Positions 47,517-55,463 of a DNA stretch of 64,000 bases are shown one piece after another. Where the stretch lies: positions 59,482 through 123,481 of the forward strand of contig NZ_RCIQ01000015.1 in the NCBI RefSeq assembly GCF_004000255.1. The letters run 5' to 3'. Numbering within the stretch: the first letter of the stretch is position 1; each line of letters begins with the position of its first letter. The position numbers and the translations under genes are program-made. This DNA is from Nioella ostreopsis. GTDB taxonomy: Bacteria; Pseudomonadota; Alphaproteobacteria; Rhodobacterales; Rhodobacteraceae. The notes below the pieces were generated by a model, which saw only the letters and a list, made by a program, of their open reading frames with translations, was not told where the DNA came from and ran no database searches.

Positions 47517-48248
47517 ATGAGCATGATCTCGGTTCCGATCGAAACGCTGAAAAGAAAAGGCATTGAAGTGTTGCCTCGTGGCCCCGACGCGAATGTCAAT
47601 CTGCCACGTGACAGCAGGATCGAGGCACCGTCGAGCCTCAAATGGACCCAGTACGAGCATTCCATTCACCTTGGCGCATTCTCCTACCAGGTTTCCGGAT
47701 ATTGTTTTGCAGCCCGCATCGGCCGCTATTGTTCCTTCGGGGAAAACGTTCAGATCGGACGGCAAAACCACCCGCTTCACTGGGTCTCGACCAGCCCCGC
47801 CTTCTATCTGGGTGACCGCCTGTATGGTCTCGGGAATGACTTTCGAGATGCCGCAGCCTATCACAGCTACAAGTTCAGCTACCAAGGACCGGCAACCAAG
47901 GCAAAGATCACGACGATTGGAAACGATGTCTGGATCGGACATGGTGCCTATATCGGGGCGGGTGTCACGATCGGCGATGGCGCCATTGTTGCCGCACACG
48001 CGGTTGTATCCAAGGATGTGCCTCCTTTCGCGGTCGTTGCCGGCAATCCCGCTACGATCAAGAAATATCGGCTGCCCATGCAGCAAGCGGCACCAATACT
48101 GCGATCACGCTGGTGGCGCTTCGCGCCGTGGCAGCTACAGCATCTCGACCCGTCCAACCCCACGGCTTTCGCGGCTGCCGTCAATCGGATGACGGATGAG
48201 CCGGAGTTTTCACCCGAGACGTTCATCGCAGAGGACTACAGGCCCTAG
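47517..48248 (+). CDS. Hexapeptide-repeat O-acetyltransferase (CatB-like)
   Basis: The 243-residue protein has a left-handed beta-helix: RIGRYCSFGENVQIG, a loop carrying the catalytic-type histidine in RQNHPLHWVSTSPAF, then ITTIGNDVWIGHGAYIGAG, VTIGDGAIVAAHAVVSKDVP and VVAGNPATIKKY. It probably acetylates a sugar of the polymer, using acetyl-CoA. GGGAG lies 11 bases before ATG 47517. It follows the GT fusion by 18 bases. Confidence 0.88.
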   Translation: MSMISVPIETLKRKGIEVLPRGPDANVNLPRDSRIEAPSSLKWTQYEHSIHLGAFSYQVSGYCFAARIGRYCSFGENVQIGRQNHPLHWVSTSPAFYLGDRLYGLGNDFRDAAAYHSYKFSYQGPATKAKITTIGNDVWIGHGAYIGAGVTIGDGAIVAAHAVVSKDVPPFAVVAGNPATIKKYRLPMQQAAPILRSRWWRFAPWQLQHLDPSNPTAFAAAVNRMTDEPEFSPETFIAEDYRP

Positions 48249-48365
48249 CACCGGGCAGGCAACGCGCCTTCCTGTCCCGACGAAACGGCAAGTCCCATAG
48301 GCATTGTGCGAGCCGGCCGAAGATGGTTCTTCTTGGTCCAATCGTCAGGGCAGCTTTCACGCGCG

Positions 48366-49187
48366 TCAGGAATAGAGGATGTCCCGGTGATAACGACGCA
48401 GGAACAGAAGGCCGAAGGCGCTTGTCACCAAGGCAATGGTAAAAACATAACCCGGAGACACATAGTCAGCGTCATAGTTGACGTAGAACGCGCTCCGCAT
48501 CTCTCCTGCGATATGCATCAGAGGATTGTACCACAGGTAAGACCGATACGGTTCCGGTATGCTATCATACATGAAGAAGATCCCCGAAATAAGGAACATC
48601 GGCCTCATAAGAATACTCCAGACCTGCTGCCAGACACGGAACTGAGACATCAAGAAGCAGTTCAGTACGCCGATCCCAAAGCTGAGCGACCCGACCATTG
48701 CATAAGCCAGAGCAATCTTGCCCATCTCAAGAGTGGTTCTTGTCTCAAAGAGCATGATGATAAATGCAAGCATAAGGTAGTTGACTAGGAGCTGAGTCAA
48801 AAAGTTGAGTATGAACCTCGCAATGATGGCATCCATGAACGAGATCCTGGGGTAAGCTAGGAATGGCTTGGAGTAGTTCAGCGACTGCCCAATCTTTCCT
48901 GCAACATCCATGAACGCCATGAACGGCAGCAGTCCGGTCGCGTAGAACATTGCGAAATTGGTACCCAGAGGAGGTGACCGGAATCCCACCGAGAAAACTG
49001 CAACCATAATCGCAATGCCTGCCGCGGGCTGGAGCACTGCCCAGATATATCCACCTGGGTTTCGGCCGTAGCTCGTGTTCATCTCCCTTAAAATAAGGGC
49101 CCCAATGGTGCGAACCGACGTAAAACGAGGAACCCGCCGAACGGATTTCGACGGTTTGCCGGCGGCCGGCTCGATTACGGAAGACAT
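48366..49187 (-). CDS. kpsM: Polysaccharide ABC transporter permease (KpsM-like)
   Basis: The 273-residue inner-membrane protein of the ABC-2 family has six membrane helices and landmarks of capsule exporters: ILREMNTSYGRNPGGYIWAVLQP, SQFRVWQQVWSILMRPMFLISG and YNPLMHIAGEMRSAFY. It partners with the KpsT-like ATPase. The gene is visibly more AT-rich than its neighbours. ATG 49187 gives the family N-terminus but a weak ribosome-binding site; ATG 49280 has GGGGA upstream but adds an atypical 31-residue extension overlapping the divergent kpsE. Confidence 0.9.
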   Translation of the reverse strand: MSSVIEPAAGKPSKSVRRVPRFTSVRTIGALILREMNTSYGRNPGGYIWAVLQPAAGIAIMVAVFSVGFRSPPLGTNFAMFYATGLLPFMAFMDVAGKIGQSLNYSKPFLAYPRISFMDAIIARFILNFLTQLLVNYLMLAFIIMLFETRTTLEMGKIALAYAMVGSLSFGIGVLNCFLMSQFRVWQQVWSILMRPMFLISGIFFMYDSIPEPYRSYLWYNPLMHIAGEMRSAFYVNYDADYVSPGYVFTIALVTSAFGLLFLRRYHRDILYS

Positions 49188-49278
49188 GTGAAGCCCGTGG
49201 AATGGATGCTGGAAAAAGCTGCTGTCATTGGTTAGCAAGAAGTCACAGTAATCCCCACCTTGCAAGGTCTTCCTGTTC

Positions 49279-50550
49279 ATGGCCAATCCCCAAATGTCTG
49301 AAAACGCAAAAGGCGAAAAGCCGGTAACGCCTTTGTCTGCTGCGTCTCCTCAGGCCGCGACAAACCCTGCGGCGAAAAAGGAGGCACCTGGCGAAAATCA
49401 GACTGGCCCCAAGCGTGCAGCAACACCAGTTGCAGCGACCGCGAGATGGAGGTTACGGCACTGGGGACTTGTGCTTTCCCTACTGATCATGGTCGTCTTG
49501 CCGACGGGAATCTCGGCCTACTACCTGTGGTTCCGCGCTGCTGACCAGTACATTTCCCGAGTAGGATTCTCGGTGCGCACCGAGGATTCCAGTTCTGCGA
49601 TCGAACTGTTGGGCGGTATCACGAACCTGTCCGGGTCAAGCTCTTCCGACACGGATATCCTCTATGAATTCCTGCAAAGTCAGGAGCTCGTCGCCAGAAT
49701 CGACACCGAGCTCGATCTCAGGTCGATCTGGTCGCGCGTAGACCCTGCCGACGATCCGGTTTTCGCCTACCACCCACCTGGCACCATCGAGGACCTGCTC
49801 GATCACTGGGACCGCCAGGTGCGCATCTACTATGCCAGCGGCACAGGCTTGATCGACCTTGAAGTTCTGGCCTTCACACCCCAGGACGCACGGTCGATTG
49901 CTCAGCTGATTTTCGAAGAAAGCAGCGCCATGATCAACCAACTCTCGGCAATCGCCCGAGAGGATGCAATCAGCTACGCCCGCGATGAGCTGGATCAAGC
50001 AGAGGAGCGCCTCGCGCGCGCGCGGATTGCCCTCGCTGAATGGCGCAACGAAAACCAGACTGTTGATCCCACGGCTGACACGGCTGGCCAGATGGGTCTG
50101 GTGACAAACCTGCAGGCTCAATTGGCCGAAGCGCTGATCGAACTGGATATTCTTCGGGACACAACCACGCGGGATGATGATCCAAGGATTACCCAGGCCG
50201 AGCGCCGTATCACGTTTATCGAAAACCGCATCGAAGCAGAACGCGCGGTGCTTGGCACCAGTGGGGCGGGGCGTGTGGCCTTTGCCGATCTCGTCGGAGA
50301 ATACGAGCGCCTGCAGGTCGACCGCGAATTTGCCGAACAGGCCTACACCACCGCCCTGGCGGCCTTCGATGGTGCCCGGAACGAGGCTCGACGGCAGAGC
50401 CGCTATCTCGCGGCCCATGTGCGACCGACCTTGGCGGAAAGCTCCGGGTTTCCGGATCGCCCGGTAAAGCTGGTGACGATCTCCATCTTTGCCTTCCTGA
50501 TCTGGACAGTTGTGATTCTCGTGGCATACAGCCTGAGAGACAGACGGTGA
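49279..50550 (+). CDS. kpsE: Capsule polysaccharide export inner-membrane protein (KpsE/CtrB-like)
   Basis: The 423-residue polysaccharide co-polymerase has an N-terminal cytoplasmic Ala/Pro/Lys-rich tail, a membrane helix (about 59-80, LVLSLLIMVVLPTGISAYYL), a periplasmic coiled-coil region (about 230-375; EDAISYARDELDQAEERLAR) and a second helix near the C-terminus (VTISIFAFLIWTVVILVAYS). It bridges the ABC exporter with the Wza-like channel. AAGG lies 10 bases before ATG 49279. It diverges from kpsM and continues into kpsT. Confidence 0.9.
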   Translation: MANPQMSENAKGEKPVTPLSAASPQAATNPAAKKEAPGENQTGPKRAATPVAATARWRLRHWGLVLSLLIMVVLPTGISAYYLWFRAADQYISRVGFSVRTEDSSSAIELLGGITNLSGSSSSDTDILYEFLQSQELVARIDTELDLRSIWSRVDPADDPVFAYHPPGTIEDLLDHWDRQVRIYYASGTGLIDLEVLAFTPQDARSIAQLIFEESSAMINQLSAIAREDAISYARDELDQAEERLARARIALAEWRNENQTVDPTADTAGQMGLVTNLQAQLAEALIELDILRDTTTRDDDPRITQAERRITFIENRIEAERAVLGTSGAGRVAFADLVGEYERLQVDREFAEQAYTTALAAFDGARNEARRQSRYLAAHVRPTLAESSGFPDRPVKLVTISIFAFLIWTVVILVAYSLRDRR

Positions 50551-50563
50551 CGAGACCGCAAAG

Positions 50564-51223
50564 ATGATCGAGTTTCGAAACCTGCGAAAAGTGTTCGTGC
50601 TGAACGGGCGACGTAGGGTCGTGATCGACAACCTGAACATTTCCCTGCCGACCAACAGTTCGGTGGCTCTTCTTGGGCGCAATGGAGCTGGGAAGTCGAC
50701 ACTTCTGCAACTGATCTCGGGCGCGATGGACCCAACCTCCGGCGAGATCCGGTCCAGCGGCTCGATCTCCTGGCCGGTTGGCTTCGCAGGATCGTTTCAC
50801 CCAGATCTGACGGGCTTCCAGAACACCAAGTTCATCGCCCGTGTCTACGGGGTCGATACGGAAGAACTCGCTGCCTTTGTCGAAGAGTTCGCAGAGCTTG
50901 GACAGCATTATTACCTGCCGTTCAGATCCTATTCTTCCGGCATGCGATCTCGCCTGTCTTTCGGGGTGTCCATGGGAATCCCGTTCGATACGTATTTGGT
51001 GGACGAAGTAACCTCGGTCGGCGACATGGCTTTTCGCGAGAAAAGTCAGACCTTGTTCCTGGAGCGCATGGAAACAGCCGGCGCGTTCATGGTGAGCCAC
51101 AATACAGAGCAGCTACGTGCCATGTGCGACGTAGGTGTGGTTCTCGAAGGGGGGCGCGCCATCTACTACGAAGACCTTGATGAAGCCATCGACCATCACA
51201 ACCGCAACATGAAGGGCGTTTGA
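50564..51223 (+). CDS. kpsT: Polysaccharide ABC transporter ATPase (KpsT-like)
   Basis: The 219-residue ATPase has Walker A LLGRNGAGKST near residue 37, the signature YSSGMRSRLSFGVSM, Walker B TYLVDEVTSVGD and switch histidine in MVSHN. It has no C-terminal carbohydrate-binding domain, which places it with capsule (KpsT) rather than O-antigen Wzt exporters. It starts 13 bases after kpsE and overlaps the hydrolase gene (TTGA). Confidence 0.94.
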   Translation: MIEFRNLRKVFVLNGRRRVVIDNLNISLPTNSSVALLGRNGAGKSTLLQLISGAMDPTSGEIRSSGSISWPVGFAGSFHPDLTGFQNTKFIARVYGVDTEELAAFVEEFAELGQHYYLPFRSYSSGMRSRLSFGVSMGIPFDTYLVDEVTSVGDMAFREKSQTLFLERMETAGAFMVSHNTEQLRAMCDVGVVLEGGRAIYYEDLDEAIDHHNRNMKGV

Positions 51224-51942
51224 AGGAAGGGAAGAATCCGCTGCATTTCTCCTCAACCAGAATTCGCTGGCGCCAATCCGCGTTGGTGTGCCCGGCAAGC
51301 GTACGGGAAAAGGCTCGGATCCTCGCCTTTCACGGCGGCGGTGGCGTGGATGGACGACCGGAGATGTTGATCCCCTTCTGCAAGGAACTTGCAAAGGATC
51401 ACCCGGAACTCACCATTGTCGCTGCTGAATACCGAACGCTGAACCGCAACAAGGCAACAGTGACGCAGATGCTGGCGGACGCCGCTCATGCACTGAACTG
51501 GAGCCGCCGAAAGGCGCCTGCCGAGTCGAGGTTGTTCGTCATGGGCGCGTCGTTTGGTGGCCTTCTGGCGCTGGACGCGGTGTTTGCTGCGCCCGACCGG
51601 GTGAGCGGCCTGATTCTGCTTAATCCGGTCACGGACACTGCGAAGGGTGGCTTCAGCAATCGCGTGGTCCCGCCTGAGGGCCTACCGGAGATCTCTCCGA
51701 TGCAGCGCTGGAAAGGCTGGCACCGGATGAACAGCCTGCGCTGCCTGACGGTTCACGGCAGTGACGACAATGTCGTCCCGATCGCCACCTCAAAGGAGTT
51801 CTGCGCCTTGTGGCCTCAGGGTCGCTGCAGCTTCGTTGGCTATCCGAATGTTGGGCATGGGTTCTTCAACCTGCCCGCACACAGTCCGTCTGTTTCCGAA
51901 CAGATCCATGAGTTCATGGCATCGGAAGGTGAATCTGGCTAG
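51220..51942 (+). CDS. Alpha/beta-hydrolase coupled to kpsT
   Basis: The 240-residue protein shows ILAFHGGGGVDGRPEM (oxyanion hole), VMGASFGGLLALDA (nucleophile Ser in GxSxGG), HGSDDNVVP (acid) and PNVGHGFF (His), so the catalytic triad is intact. It resembles BD-FAE/dienelactone-hydrolase-like esterases. The likely start is TTG 51220, overlapping the kpsT stop by four bases; no ATG occurs before residue 48. No signal peptide. It may remove ester groups from polymer precursors, by context only. Confidence 0.72.
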   Translation: MKEGKNPLHFSSTRIRWRQSALVCPASVREKARILAFHGGGGVDGRPEMLIPFCKELAKDHPELTIVAAEYRTLNRNKATVTQMLADAAHALNWSRRKAPAESRLFVMGASFGGLLALDAVFAAPDRVSGLILLNPVTDTAKGGFSNRVVPPEGLPEISPMQRWKGWHRMNSLRCLTVHGSDDNVVPIATSKEFCALWPQGRCSFVGYPNVGHGFFNLPAHSPSVSEQIHEFMASEGESG

Positions 51943-52086
51943 GTCGCCCCCCGGCAGGCCAACCGGAAACCCCACCGTGCAGCGCACGCGCCATTGCCTT
52001 GATTGCGATCCCCTGGCGCAAGCGTCCCAAAAAGAAATGAGCGACCCCGAAGAGCCGCCCGAATTCTTTTTCGTCTGGCGAACGGA

Positions 52087-52413
52087 TTAGCTGCCAGAGG
52101 TCGTGGTCGAAGAGGAACCATCACCGATCAGGACCGCAGTCAAGATCAGGCCGCCACCGGCAGCCAGAAGGCCACCGCTGCCTGCGACGGTGCCAAGACC
52201 GGTTGCCGTTGCAGTCGCAGCAGCACTACCACCGGGCAGCCAGCCCAGAGCGCGCGCTTCGTCTTCCTGTGCTGCGGTCAGTTCGCACTCAGCTTCAACC
52301 AGGTCGACATTGCCGCCGAGCTGTTCACACTGGTCCACGGTAAGGGCGCTTGCGGCGGTCACGCAGAATGCGGAAACGGCCGTAGCTGCAAAAATTGTTT
52401 TCGAGATTTTCAT
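52087..52413 (-). CDS. Small exported Gly/Ser/Thr-rich protein (YjbE-like)
   Basis: The 108-residue protein has a signal peptide (TIFAATAVSAFCVTAASA), a mature N-terminal region with two cysteines (QCEQLGGNVDLVEAEC), then an Ala/Gly/Thr-rich stretch ending GDGSSSTTTSGS. The tail resembles E. coli YjbE, a small secreted protein of the yjbEFGH exopolysaccharide operon. It follows yjbF on the same strand by 98 bases. ATG 52413 has GGAG about 9 bases upstream. Confidence 0.68.
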   Translation of the reverse strand: MKISKTIFAATAVSAFCVTAASALTVDQCEQLGGNVDLVEAECELTAAQEDEARALGWLPGGSAAATATATGLGTVAGSGGLLAAGGGLILTAVLIGDGSSSTTTSGS

Positions 52414-52511
52414 CGGGTCAGTCTCCAATACACTACTTTCCTTCAGCTAACACGATGCCTGTCGTGATTCAATCCGCGCAAGCGCGTCTCGGCTGATTTT
52501 TGCGATAGATG

Positions 52512-53180
52512 CTAGTTTATCACGCGCTCCAGATTGGCATAGCCCAATTCCGGACCAGCCCATTGACGCGACTTCCACAAATCACCGTCACGTCCTTGCC
52601 AATAGGTGTTCACGAAAACCGGTGTGTCACGCCCATCCACATGACATGTCTCGCTGAACCGGCGGGTGGCGTAGCTGCGACCAAGGATGTCGACCGTTTC
52701 GCTGCCTTCGGGAGTGAGGGAGCAATAGAGTCGAATCGCGTGAAGTTGCCCCTCGCCGTCAAGCGCCCGGAACAGGCGGGAATACTCTGCCGACTGCCCC
52801 TGTGAAAGGGCGTGATGCAGCGCCTCGGTCTCCAGGCTGTGCAGATCGGTGCCGAATCCCCGCGTGTTTCGCAGCAGGCCAGCGGCGGTGCTGACGGTGT
52901 TGCCATCGAGACTGCGCCAGATGGTAACATCACGGTTCGTGCCATATTCCAGCAATCCCACCGAAATGTCCGCATCCGGCATCCGGACGACGAGCACCGG
53001 GGCCGTGATGCCCGCCTCGGCCAACGAGGCGCGTGTTGCCGTAAACTGTGACGGTGCCTCGCCCCGGTTGAACAATCCGCCACGAATCTGCTCGAACGCA
53101 GCCGCATATGGGCTGTTCGCCGCGTCCTGCCCGCATCCCGAAAGTGCCAAGAGCGCCAAGAATGCCACAACTCGCTTCAT
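52512..53180 (-). CDS. yjbF: YjbF family lipoprotein
   Basis: The 222-residue protein has a lipoprotein signal peptide (FLALLALSGCGQD, lipidated Cys at residue 16). The mature part matches the YjbF/GfcC-side group-4 capsule lipoprotein family by features such as LLEYGTNRDVTIWRSLDGNT, LLRNTRGFGTDLHS and FVNTYWQGRDGDLWKSRQW, and by its neighbour YjbH. It is outer-membrane anchored, of unknown biochemical role in polysaccharide secretion. ATGA overlap with yjbH. Confidence 0.87.
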   Translation of the reverse strand: MKRVVAFLALLALSGCGQDAANSPYAAAFEQIRGGLFNRGEAPSQFTATRASLAEAGITAPVLVVRMPDADISVGLLEYGTNRDVTIWRSLDGNTVSTAAGLLRNTRGFGTDLHSLETEALHHALSQGQSAEYSRLFRALDGEGQLHAIRLYCSLTPEGSETVDILGRSYATRRFSETCHVDGRDTPVFVNTYWQGRDGDLWKSRQWAGPELGYANLERVIN

Positions 53181-55339
53181 CGCCACACCTGCGCCCATTG
53201 ATCGTCGATATTGCCCAGGTGCCCATCCCGGACACGTTCATAGAGACGGTCAGGCACACCAAGCCGCGCACCCCCATCCCTGGTGATCGGCCGGATCGTG
53301 GTGCCGACGGACTGGCGGCTTGGCTGCCCGGTGAACCAGGTCACTGGTATCGAGAAGCGAATACCCTTGTCGAAGCTGCCTTCGCCAAAATCCTGGGTCG
53401 ACACATCGGTCAGGGTCATGAAGGCGCCAACGCGCCAGCCATTGCGGAACTCCCGGTCGATGGACAATGTGGCACCCCAATCCCCGGCAAGGTAGCGCCC
53501 GGCATCGATCTGGACATGATAGCCATTGGCCATGTCGTAATAGGCCGACACATGACCGGTCACGACGCCGTAATCCCGGAAACCCAGCCCCATATCGAAT
53601 TCACGCTGCCGCGCATAGTTGATCTCGGCCCCAAGCGCGAGGCGACTGTTGACCGGACGCCACAGCAATTCGGCTGACAGGCCGCCATACATCCGCTCCA
53701 GATACCCCACGGTCACACGGCCGTAGAGATCATTGCCGAGGCTGCGGGCATGAGAAAAGGTCAGCCGTTCCACCGCAATGCCGGTCTGACGATCGTAGAG
53801 GGGGCTGCTGGTCCGGACCGGCGGCAGATTCGAAGGCGAGGTGCGCGCCTGATCGAGGTTGCCAGCCAGTCTCTGGGTCAATGCGCCGTCAATTCTCCAT
53901 CCGGGATGGAACTCGTAGGACGCAGACAGGCGCACGCCCAGGTTGATGAGTATGGGATTGTCAGGATCAAAGTAGCTGGTCCGCGTGTAGGGCCTCAGAG
54001 ACCAGTCGAAGCGGGGGAACATGCCATCCACGAGGTCTTCCGCTTCGGTCGGTTGCGCAGCGCGCAGGCCTGCAACCGCCTGTAGTGCCTCGGTTGCATT
54101 CGGTTCCTGCTCCAGCGCCTCCATATCCGACCGACGCAATGTCAGGGTAGAGACGGCAAGACCTTCGTCCAGCAGGGTGATATGGAAGGTTTCGACCGAG
54201 GGTGGAAGGATTTCCGCCATCACCCGCGCGGAACGGCCAAGCGCCTGCGCAACAGCGGTGTAGCGGGTATTCTCGATCCGGATCTCTGCCTCATAGGCCC
54301 CCAGATCATATGCGACAAGGTCCTGCCCCTCGGCATCGAGCGCTTCCCTAAGCCGTTCCCCCAGTGCAGGGCGCGCGCGCGGGTTCTCTACCCAATCCGC
54401 GGTCCAAAGGTCAGGGTTCGCAGCCGGATCGGGCCGGATGGCCAATGGGCCGGGAACAGGGCGGTTGCTGACTGGCGTAACGGGGCGGCGCGGATTGAAG
54501 CTGAAGGCGAGGTTCACACCGACTTCGGACCCATAGAGATAGTAGGCCCCCAGTCGAAGCGAGCGGTTCACCTGGTACTCAACACCAAAGTTCCACGGCG
54601 ACCGCCGTTCGAACACGCCCTGTGCGGTTTCGGTCCGGTAGGCGTCCGAGGAATATTCGACGATCACCCCAAGCCGGTCGGTCGGCTGCCATTCGATGCC
54701 ACCAAAGAAAGCCGCCTGCCCCCGAAACCACTGATCGTATGAGATTTCGCCGCCGGTATCGCCGGGCACAAAACTCGGCCGCACATTGCTGAACGGCGCG
54801 CCGAAGGAATTGTAGCTGCCCAAGCGCCCCCAACCAACACCGCCGGTCACGGTAAGCGTATCTCCGAAAGACCGGCTGGCGACAATGTATTCGCCCGCGT
54901 AGATCCCGGTGCCCACGAAATCCTGCAATCCAATCGCGACAGAGGGCCACCAGCCACCCTCCTGCTGCTGCAGGAGTTGGTAGCGCAGATCGAAACTGCG
55001 GTCGAAATAGGTCTCGAACCCGGCAAGGTTCAGCCCCTCAGTCGCGGAGTAGCGGAATGATCCTGACAATCTGGGCGATATCTGAAAGCTCAACGTATTG
55101 CGGGTGATGCCACCGAAATGCGAAATCGTGGTCGAGAATTCGCCGTCCGGCATGACCTCGGCCGATGGCATGTCGATCATGCCAGCGGTGCCATAGAAGT
55201 TGAGCGTGGGGCGCGGGCCTGACACAGGGGTGCCGATGATATCGGCCTGCGCGACAGCACCGAAGAGACCGCCAAGGAGCACCGTGACGGCTGCAATGGC
55301 AGGTTTTACAACACCCCCGAAATCTAGAAATCCGCGCAA
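53177..55339 (-). CDS. yjbH: YjbH-type outer-membrane beta-barrel protein
   Basis: The 720-residue protein has a signal peptide (AAVTVLLGGLFGAVAQA), then LNFYGTAGMIDMPSAEVMPDG, the YjbH/GfcD N-terminal signature, and two predicted barrel regions with many alternating strands separated by a soluble part around residues 320-440. It is thought to form an outer-membrane porin for exopolysaccharide secretion. First gene of yjbH-yjbF-yjbE-like; a 112-bp upstream gap holds a palindrome and a hairpin. Confidence 0.9.
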   Translation of the reverse strand: MRGFLDFGGVVKPAIAAVTVLLGGLFGAVAQADIIGTPVSGPRPTLNFYGTAGMIDMPSAEVMPDGEFSTTISHFGGITRNTLSFQISPRLSGSFRYSATEGLNLAGFETYFDRSFDLRYQLLQQQEGGWWPSVAIGLQDFVGTGIYAGEYIVASRSFGDTLTVTGGVGWGRLGSYNSFGAPFSNVRPSFVPGDTGGEISYDQWFRGQAAFFGGIEWQPTDRLGVIVEYSSDAYRTETAQGVFERRSPWNFGVEYQVNRSLRLGAYYLYGSEVGVNLAFSFNPRRPVTPVSNRPVPGPLAIRPDPAANPDLWTADWVENPRARPALGERLREALDAEGQDLVAYDLGAYEAEIRIENTRYTAVAQALGRSARVMAEILPPSVETFHITLLDEGLAVSTLTLRRSDMEALEQEPNATEALQAVAGLRAAQPTEAEDLVDGMFPRFDWSLRPYTRTSYFDPDNPILINLGVRLSASYEFHPGWRIDGALTQRLAGNLDQARTSPSNLPPVRTSSPLYDRQTGIAVERLTFSHARSLGNDLYGRVTVGYLERMYGGLSAELLWRPVNSRLALGAEINYARQREFDMGLGFRDYGVVTGHVSAYYDMANGYHVQIDAGRYLAGDWGATLSIDREFRNGWRVGAFMTLTDVSTQDFGEGSFDKGIRFSIPVTWFTGQPSRQSVGTTIRPITRDGGARLGVPDRLYERVRDGHLGNIDDQWAQVWR

Positions 55340-55406
55340 ACCCGTTCTCCTGCTTTGAGGTTCTTAGACCACGCGCGCCGGGGCATGATCAAGCTTGCGC
55401 CTCTGC

Positions 55407-55432
55407 CGCTTCGGACGCTTTTGCCCGAAGCG
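55407..55432 (-). terminator. Hairpin between the dehydratase and yjbH genes
   Basis: CGCTTCGG (55407-55414) pairs with CCGAAGCG (55425-55432). No T tract follows in the minus direction, so it may be a weak terminator. Confidence 0.4.
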
Positions 55433-55450
55433 CGTCTTTCGGGTGACAGA

Positions 55451-55462
55451 CTTTGATCAAAG
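55451..55462. promoter_or_regulatory. Palindrome CTTTGATCAAAG upstream of yjbH
   Basis: A perfect 12-bp palindrome just past the dehydratase stop and about 112 bp upstream of yjbH. It could be an operator for the yjb operon. Only one copy was seen here. Confidence 0.35.
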
Positions 55463-55463
55463 C

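Noticed and set aside
52037..52090. A 17-codon frame (MSDPEEPPEFFFVWRTD) after the hydrolase gene
   Set aside because: Too short, no ribosome-binding site, no supporting context.
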